Shown here: positions 1 to 3,502 of the stretch, piece after piece
How positions within the stretch are numbered: the first letter of the stretch is position 1
Layout of the letters: each line of letters begins with the position of its first letter
Assembly (NCBI GenBank): GCA_023436425.1
Contig: JAEZJD010000271.1
Location: 1-6,344, forward strand
Direction: 5' to 3'
Origin: Bacteroidota bacterium
Lineage (GTDB): Bacteria > Bacteroidota > Bacteroidia > Chitinophagales > Chitinophagaceae
DNA length: 6,344 bases
Position numbers and translations under genes: made by a program
The notes under the pieces: model-generated
What the model was told of the DNA's origin: nothing
Seen by the model: only the letters and a program-made list of their open reading frames with translations
Database searches by the model: none

Positions 1-4
1 CTAA

Positions 5-547
5 ACCACACAAAATAAATTAATTTTTATCCACACCCCACGACCGGGAGTTAGATACCCGGTGCAATATGCAATTGAGAATCTGCCGTTGACTTTGCAG
101 GCGCGGGATTTTGGAGAATCAATTTTATGGAATCCAGCTACTTATCTCGACAATCCCGCCGTTACCACCCCTGTTTTCACAGGCTCGAAGGAACAGACGT
201 ACACAATTGAGATTACCACACCCTCAGGATGTATCACGGTGGACACATTGCAGGTGAAAACGGTAAAAGATGTTCAGATTTATGTTCCCTCCGCTTTCAC
301 ACCAAATGGCGATGGTATGAATGATTTCCTGAGGCCGACGTTGATGGGGGTGAAAGAGCTTCGTTACTTCAGAGTGTATAACCGGTGGGGACAATTGGTT
401 TATGAATCGAAATCAGCGCAGCCCGGATGGGATGGCAACATCAAAAGTTTACCTCAACAAACAGGTGCTGTTGTTTGGATAGCAGAAGCAGTGGGAGTAG
501 ACGGTAGAATCTACCAGCAAAAGGGCACGAGTGTGCTCGTTCGATGA
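5..547 (+). CDS. C-terminal part of a gliding-motility/T9SS cargo protein (CHU_C domain), 5' incomplete or broken
   Basis: The visible protein is the tail of a secreted or surface protein of the type IX secretion system. Counting from the GTG at 62, residues 1-70 look like an Ig-like module (ALWxP-type strand as ILWNPATYL, then YTIEITTPSGC). Residues 71-161 are a CHU_C/gliding-motility C-terminal domain: YVPSAFTPNGDG at 74-85, YFRVYNRWGQLVYE around 102-115, PGWDG at 121-125, and the usual GTSVLVR ending. Such domains normally close very large proteins and act as the T9SS sorting signal. The frame is open from position 5, and the segment PRPGVRYP before the GTG (38-61) also fits the family, so the GTG is not a credible start. 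A TAA sits in frame at 2-4, there is no ATG and no signal peptide. The upstream part is therefore either out of frame (mutation or sequence error) or absent. Domain identity is secure; gene integrity is not. Confidence 0.8.
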   Translation, partial: TTQNKLIFIHTPRPGVRYPVQYAIENLPLTLQARDFGESILWNPATYLDNPAVTTPVFTGSKEQTYTIEITTPSGCITVDTLQVKTVKDVQIYVPSAFTPNGDGMNDFLRPTLMGVKELRYFRVYNRWGQLVYESKSAQPGWDGNIKSLPQQTGAVVWIAEAVGVDGRIYQQKGTSVLVR

Positions 548-552
548 AATCA

Positions 553-586
553 TCCGGGCTGACATCTCAGCCCGGGCATAATTTTT
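553..586 (+). terminator. Intrinsic terminator after the CHU_C gene
   Basis: A GC-rich hairpin begins six bases after the stop codon. CCGGGCT (554-560) pairs with AGCCCGG (569-575) across an 8-base loop, with a possible extra T-G pair outside. It is followed by a TTTTT run at 582-586 six bases beyond the stem. On the minus strand the hairpin has no comparable T run, so it mainly ends plus-strand transcription. It may also slow readthrough from the convergent pfk gene. Confidence 0.75.
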
Positions 587-677
587 AATTGCAGCCGCCA
601 GCATAACCAGTAAAAGCGATCTTTCATGCCCAGGCGAGTATCAGCCTTAAATATTCTGTAATGTCCACTGGTCTTCT

Positions 678-1880
678 CTACGTATCCGATGCCATTAGCA
701 GGAACGGCTTCATTTCGAAGCTGTGATAATAGGGTCTCAGTCTTTCAGTATTATAATCAGCAAGTCTCACTATCTTCTTTGACGAGGTAACTACATCAAT
801 TGGCAAGTTGTCGTACCGTCCATTTTTCAACACTACTATTCGTCCGTGAACGCCGCGAAGAATCAGGTCAAGAGCAAGGTTGCCGTAAGCCATCGGAACA
901 ATGGAATCTAGTGCATCAGGGTCGCCACCGCGAACCATATAACCAAGCTTTTGGTTGATGACGTTAATCGTTTTTCCCCTATTATATTTTGCTGAAAGAT
1001 CTTTGAGATTAGCAGATACGAGGTCTCCAATTCCACCCAGCTTCGGATGTCCGTAAGCGTCTGTTTCGCCATGCTCTGTAACCATTTGTCCACCTTTAAA
1101 CGTTGCCCCTTCCGATACAAGCACAACGGAATACCTGCTTGGGTTATGGTTTCTGTCGTCTACAAGCAAATTTGCCAGCAGATCAATATCAAATTCGTAT
1201 TCAGGTATTACGCAGCGGTGAGCCGCACCGGCCATTGTGGGCAGCATAGCGGTGAAACCTGCATATCGTCCAAACACCTCCAGCACCAGCAGCCGTTCAT
1301 GCGAACCTGCGGATGTACGAAGGCTGTTGGTCATTTGTATTGTGCGTGTCACGCAGGTGCTGAATCCAATACAATAATCTGTTCCCGGCACATCATTATC
1401 CATTGTCTTTGGAATAGCAACTACATTCACTCCTTGTTTGTAGAGGTGAACACCATAGCTAAGTGTGTCGTCGCCACCAATGGGAATAAGATAATCTACA
1501 CCGAGCCATTCGAGGTTTTTGATCACTTCCGGAGTAAGATCATTATAGTCGGCGTTGTACGTGTCCTGCAGGTGCTCCGGTACCTTGCTCTTTGACATGC
1601 GTCGTGGGCTGGTTCTCGATGTGTGAAGGAACGTTCCGCCTGTACGTCCCGCTTTGTTCACAACGTCGTCGGTCAGTATCTGAAAGTTGTTGCTGTTATC
1701 AGCTTTTGCGTCACGGATTATTTCTGTTATTCCTGCCCAACCTCTGCGCAGGCCAATTACTTTATATCCTTCGCGGTTTGCACGGATAGTTACTGCACGT
1801 ATCGCGGGATTAAGTCCCGGAACATCGCCACCGCCCGTGAGGATAGCGATTGTACCTTTTGATGATTTTACTTGTGCCAT
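678..1880 (-). CDS. pfp: 6-phosphofructokinase, group III (mixed-substrate), with PPi-dependent type active-site residues
   Basis: This cytoplasmic glycolytic enzyme phosphorylates fructose 6-phosphate to fructose 1,6-bisphosphate. The 400 residues span one full PFK domain. The phosphoryl-donor loop GGGDVPGLN is at 16-24 and PIGGDDT at 133-139. The catalytic motif PKTMDND is at 157-163, with D161 as the likely proton acceptor (E. coli D127). VFGRYAG is at 202-208, SEG at 256-258, and LGYMVRGGDPDALD at 312-325 with the sugar-phosphate arginine R317. E. coli ATP-PFK has Gly104 and Gly124; here these are D138 and K158. In this family that pair marks pyrophosphate as donor, so the reaction may be reversible. 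Automated pipelines often call such proteins pfkA. The ATG at 1880 gives the normal N-terminus, with only a weak purine stretch before it. The gene is convergent with the CHU_C gene and divergent from the small ORF at 2172. Family assignment is very sure; donor specificity is inferred. Confidence 0.95.
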   Translation of the reverse strand: MAQVKSSKGTIAILTGGGDVPGLNPAIRAVTIRANREGYKVIGLRRGWAGITEIIRDAKADNSNNFQILTDDVVNKAGRTGGTFLHTSRTSPRRMSKSKVPEHLQDTYNADYNDLTPEVIKNLEWLGVDYLIPIGGDDTLSYGVHLYKQGVNVVAIPKTMDNDVPGTDYCIGFSTCVTRTIQMTNSLRTSAGSHERLLVLEVFGRYAGFTAMLPTMAGAAHRCVIPEYEFDIDLLANLLVDDRNHNPSRYSVVLVSEGATFKGGQMVTEHGETDAYGHPKLGGIGDLVSANLKDLSAKYNRGKTINVINQKLGYMVRGGDPDALDSIVPMAYGNLALDLILRGVHGRIVVLKNGRYDNLPIDVVTSSKKIVRLADYNTERLRPYYHSFEMKPFLLMASDT

Positions 1881-1914
1881 ATATTTCGCTTATGATGAGA
1901 GTTTGAAAAGCGGG

Positions 1915-1922
1915 CAAAATTA
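1915..1922 (-). promoter_or_regulatory. Bacteroidota-type -7 element upstream of the phosphofructokinase gene
   Basis: Read on the minus strand, positions 1922 to 1915 are TAATTTTG, an exact match to the Bacteroidota sigma-ABfr -7 consensus TAnnTTTG. It lies 34 bases upstream of the ATG, which would give a leader of roughly 25-30 bases. No good -33 TTTG is found at the expected 19-21 base spacing, so the call rests on the -7 box and its position. Confidence 0.45.
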
Positions 1923-2028
1923 TCAAATGCTTCTGATTACGTCAGCTGAAAATTGCATGACTTTGATCATCCGCTGCCTTTAGTTCATCGACAAGCAATA
2001 GAAATCACAGACGATGTTTTTACTTCTT

Positions 2029-2043
2029 TACAGTATTACTGTA
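2029..2043. repeat. 15-bp palindrome, candidate operator
   Basis: TACAGTA (2029-2035) and TACTGTA (2037-2043) are perfect 7-base inverted arms around a single T. It lies in the divergent spacer between the phosphofructokinase gene and the small ORF at 2172, about 150 bases from pfk and 129 from the small ORF. The compact symmetry is typical of a dimeric repressor site rather than a terminator, since no T run follows. No regulator is recognised. Confidence 0.4.
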
Positions 2044-2045
2044 GC

Positions 2046-2055
2046 ATTGTACAAT
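2046..2055. repeat. 10-bp perfect palindrome next to the 15-bp one
   Basis: ATTGTACAAT is a perfect self-complementary 10-mer starting two bases after the end of the 15-bp palindrome. The close pairing makes a regulatory region plausible. Short AT-rich palindromes are also common by chance. Confidence 0.3.
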
Positions 2056-2127
2056 TGAAGTTTAAAGACTGTTAATGGATGGCTCCTGATAAACGGAAGT
2101 TATCCCCAAAACTCTGCGTTGGCATAA

Positions 2128-2159
2128 TTGTTTCGGCTACAGGGCATTCCTTATCTTTT
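2128..2159 (+). promoter_or_regulatory. Possible promoter for the 68-residue ORF
   Basis: TTG at 2128-2130 and TATCTTTT at 2152-2159 are separated by 21 bases. This resembles the Bacteroidota TTTG / TAnnTTTG promoter with one mismatch in the -7 box and a partial -33. Transcription would start only about six bases before the ATG at 2172, an unusually short leader, so the call is weak. Confidence 0.25.
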
Positions 2160-2171
2160 AAATCTTTTACC

Positions 2172-2378
2172 ATGAGAGATCGCAGAAGTCCAGAAAAAAT
2201 AAGACAAGATAATATCGAACGCTTTGGTCAGGGTGGCTATCAACAAACAAGTAGTCCACATGAGCAAGGGAGACAGCGGCAATCATCGGGGCGAACATCT
2301 GACGCAGATGTTAACGAGCAAGATAACGAAGCAAGAGTTGGAAGGTCAGATAGACGCACCGTGACAGAACAACCTTAG
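2172..2378 (+). CDS. Small polar, probably disordered hypothetical protein (68 aa)
   Basis: I do not recognise this protein. It has 68 residues, with 12 Arg and 9 Gln, many Ser, Asp, Glu and Gly, and only two aromatic residues (F18, Y23). There is no Leu, Cys or Trp. There is no signal peptide, membrane segment or obvious fold, so it is probably intrinsically disordered. The last third (about residues 41-62) alternates acidic and Arg-rich stretches, as in DADVNEQDNEARVGRSDRR. An in-frame ATG at 2079 would add 31 residues, but that extension has a different, hydrophobic composition and overlaps the candidate promoter, so I prefer 2172. The strong terminator 19 bases after the stop and its isolated position argue for a real monocistronic transcript. 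Small polar proteins like this are often stress-related or nucleic-acid binding, but nothing here proves a function. Confidence 0.55.
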   Translation: MRDRRSPEKIRQDNIERFGQGGYQQTSSPHEQGRQRQSSGRTSDADVNEQDNEARVGRSDRRTVTEQP

Positions 2379-2397
2379 ACTGATATGGTCTAGTTAG

Positions 2398-2420
2398 CCC
2401 CGCTTGTTGCGGGGTTTTTT
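2398..2420 (+). terminator. Strong intrinsic terminator after the small ORF
   Basis: CCCCGC (2398-2403) pairs perfectly with GCGGGG (2409-2414) over a five-base loop and is followed directly by six T (2415-2420). This is a textbook Rho-independent terminator for plus-strand transcription. A second small hairpin, TAGAC (2376-2380) with GTCTA (2388-2392), overlaps the stop codon just before it. Confidence 0.9.
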
Positions 2421-2422
2421 GG

Positions 2423-2441
2423 AAATTTGTTTTTCAAATTT
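2423..2441. repeat. AT-rich inverted repeat following the terminator
   Basis: AAATTTG (2423-2429) and CAAATTT (2435-2441) form a 7-bp stem with a TTTTT loop, three bases after the terminator T run. It is weak thermodynamically. The remaining spacer to the ORF at 2530 shows no clear promoter; TACATTCG at 2518-2525 is one mismatch from TAnnTTTG but lacks a spaced -33 box. Confidence 0.35.
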
Positions 2442-2529
2442 TTGAAGTTTAATGGCAGTCGAATTTGATACACAGCGGCTCGCCTGCTCGTGCTGAAAAA
2501 CTTTAATTGTAGCTACATACATTCGCGGT

Positions 2530-3001
2530 ATGACGGCCTCCATTCAGCAGATCAAGCAGCAATTGAAGGAAACGGAGAAAAAAGACCTGATCGAAATTTG
2601 TCTTCGACTTGCACGCTTTAAAAAAGACAATAAGGAACTTCTGTATTTTGTTTTGTTTGAAGAATATGATCTTGACAGTTATATAAAGACAGTAAAGAAT
2701 GAAATAGACGAGGGTTTCGCTGAAATGAACACCACCAATATTTACTTCGCAAAAAAAACCTTACGCAAGGTATTGCGTCTGGCAAACAAACGTATTCGTT
2801 TATACCGGAAGCAAAACTGCAGAAGTAGAAATTTTAATGCATTACCTAACAAATTTTCGTGGCGTTAAGCTACCCTGGCAAAAAACAAAAGCAACCAAAA
2901 ACATTTACGACCGCCAACTCCAAAAAGTGGCTGCAGCAATTGGCGGACTTCACGAGGATCTACAATACGACTACCAAAGAACTCTGGAACGGCTGAAGTG
3001 A
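2530..3001 (+). pseudogene. Conserved-looking hypothetical gene interrupted by a +1 frameshift
   Basis: The frame from the ATG at 2530 encodes a soluble, helical, Lys/Glu-rich protein (MTASIQQIKQQLKETEKKDL start). It then degenerates after residue 90 into an Arg/Asn-rich tail that stops at 2868. From 2804 the next frame is open for 65 codons to a TGA at 2999-3001. It continues naturally as TGSKTAEVEILMHYL and ends with HEDLQYDYQRTLERLK. Removing one T from the TTT at 2799-2801 restores one 156-residue protein reading NKRIRYTGSKTAEVE across the joint. From memory, short all-helical proteins of this size and ending occur as hypothetical proteins in Bacteroidota; I cannot name the family. There is no signal peptide or membrane segment, so it is likely cytoplasmic. 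The frameshift is either a real inactivating mutation or a sequencing error. The gene is 40 bases upstream of the VOC gene on the same strand. Confidence 0.75.
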
Positions 3002-3041
3002 ATTTTAACTGTGTTTGTATTATATCAGCTAATATTGGAGT

Positions 3042-3428
3042 ATGTCTGTCTCAAATATCCTCGGACTTCGCACTGCCATTTACAAAGTCAATGACTTGCC
3101 TGCAGCGAAAGCCTTTTACTCAGAAGCGTTCCGGGTGAAGCCTTACTTCGATGAACCTTTTTACGTGGGCTACAATGTTGGGGGTTTTGAATTAGGTCTA
3201 CAACCCGACCAAACTCTGCTAATTGAACGTTCGGACAACGTAGTTGCGTACTGGGGCGTGAACGACATACACAGTGAGTATCAAAGATTTTTGGAGTTGG
3301 GCGCTACAGCCTACGAACCACCGACAAATGTCGGTGGAGATATAATCGTTGCAACAGTTAACGACATGTGGGGTAATGCGATAGGACTAATCTACAATCC
3401 ACATTTTGAACTGGCGGATTCTCGATAA
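3042..3428 (+). CDS. VOC (glyoxalase/bleomycin-resistance/dioxygenase) superfamily protein
   Basis: The 128 residues form one vicinal-oxygen-chelate unit made of two beta-alpha-beta-beta-beta modules. The first is at about 9-57 (RTAIYKVNDLPAAKAFYSEAF, then YVGYNVGGFELGL). The second is at about 67-120 (VVAYWGVNDIHSEYQRFLELGA, then DMWGNAIGLIYNPHF). The fold and the closing GNxxGLIxNPHF are typical. Members include glyoxalases, dioxygenases, epimerases and antibiotic-binding proteins. The usual metal-ligand positions appear as R10, V68 and G115, leaving only E50 as a possible ligand, so a metal-dependent reaction is doubtful and substrate cannot be predicted. The protein is cytoplasmic with no signal peptide. 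The ATG at 3042 is chosen because the first strand begins about eight residues later; a GGAG ends only one base before it, too close for a normal ribosome site. It may be co-transcribed with the frameshifted gene upstream and is convergent with the tricorn gene. Confidence 0.88.
   Translation: MSVSNILGLRTAIYKVNDLPAAKAFYSEAFRVKPYFDEPFYVGYNVGGFELGLQPDQTLLIERSDNVVAYWGVNDIHSEYQRFLELGATAYEPPTNVGGDIIVATVNDMWGNAIGLIYNPHFELADSR
3318..3337. repeat. Perfect 9-bp inverted repeat inside the VOC gene
   Basis: CCACCGACA (3318-3326) and TGTCGGTGG (3329-3337) are exact reverse complements separated by AA. In RNA this would fold as an 8-bp GC-rich stem with an AAAT tetraloop. It encodes PPTNVGG, which fits the VOC reading frame, so it may be coincidental to coding. 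No T run follows, so it is not a standard terminator. Confidence 0.5.
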
Positions 3429-3502
3429 TCATTGCCAGTGAATACATGCGGGCACTGAAACATTAGGTATTGTATCTACGCATTGGGGATTGACCAGGCG
3501 TT

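Noticed and set aside
588..677. Possible short reading frame on the minus strand past the phosphofructokinase stop
   Set aside because: Only a few dozen codons in any frame, with no start signal or recognisable protein feature.
1047..1595. 182-codon plus-strand open frame opposite the phosphofructokinase gene, with smaller ones at 1592-1983
   Set aside because: It is antisense to a clearly conserved enzyme, rich in Cys and His as antisense frames often are, and shows no recognisable motif.
2029..2043. LexA (SOS) box
   Set aside because: The E. coli-type spacing CTGT-N8-ACAG is not met; the arms are nearly contiguous, and no SOS gene is adjacent.
2079..2171. Longer N-terminus for the small polar ORF starting at the ATG at 2079
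   Set aside because: The extra 31 residues differ in composition from the rest, and the segment holds the candidate promoter; the ATG at 2172 is more consistent.
2797..2806. Programmed ribosomal frameshifting in the split hypothetical gene
   Set aside because: There is no A6/T6-type slippery run, no rare-codon/stop arrangement and no obvious downstream pseudoknot; mutation or sequence error is simpler.
3436..3457. Hairpin CAGTG/CACTG between the convergent VOC and tricorn genes as a terminator
   Set aside because: The stem is only five pairs with a 12-base loop and no T run on either strand.
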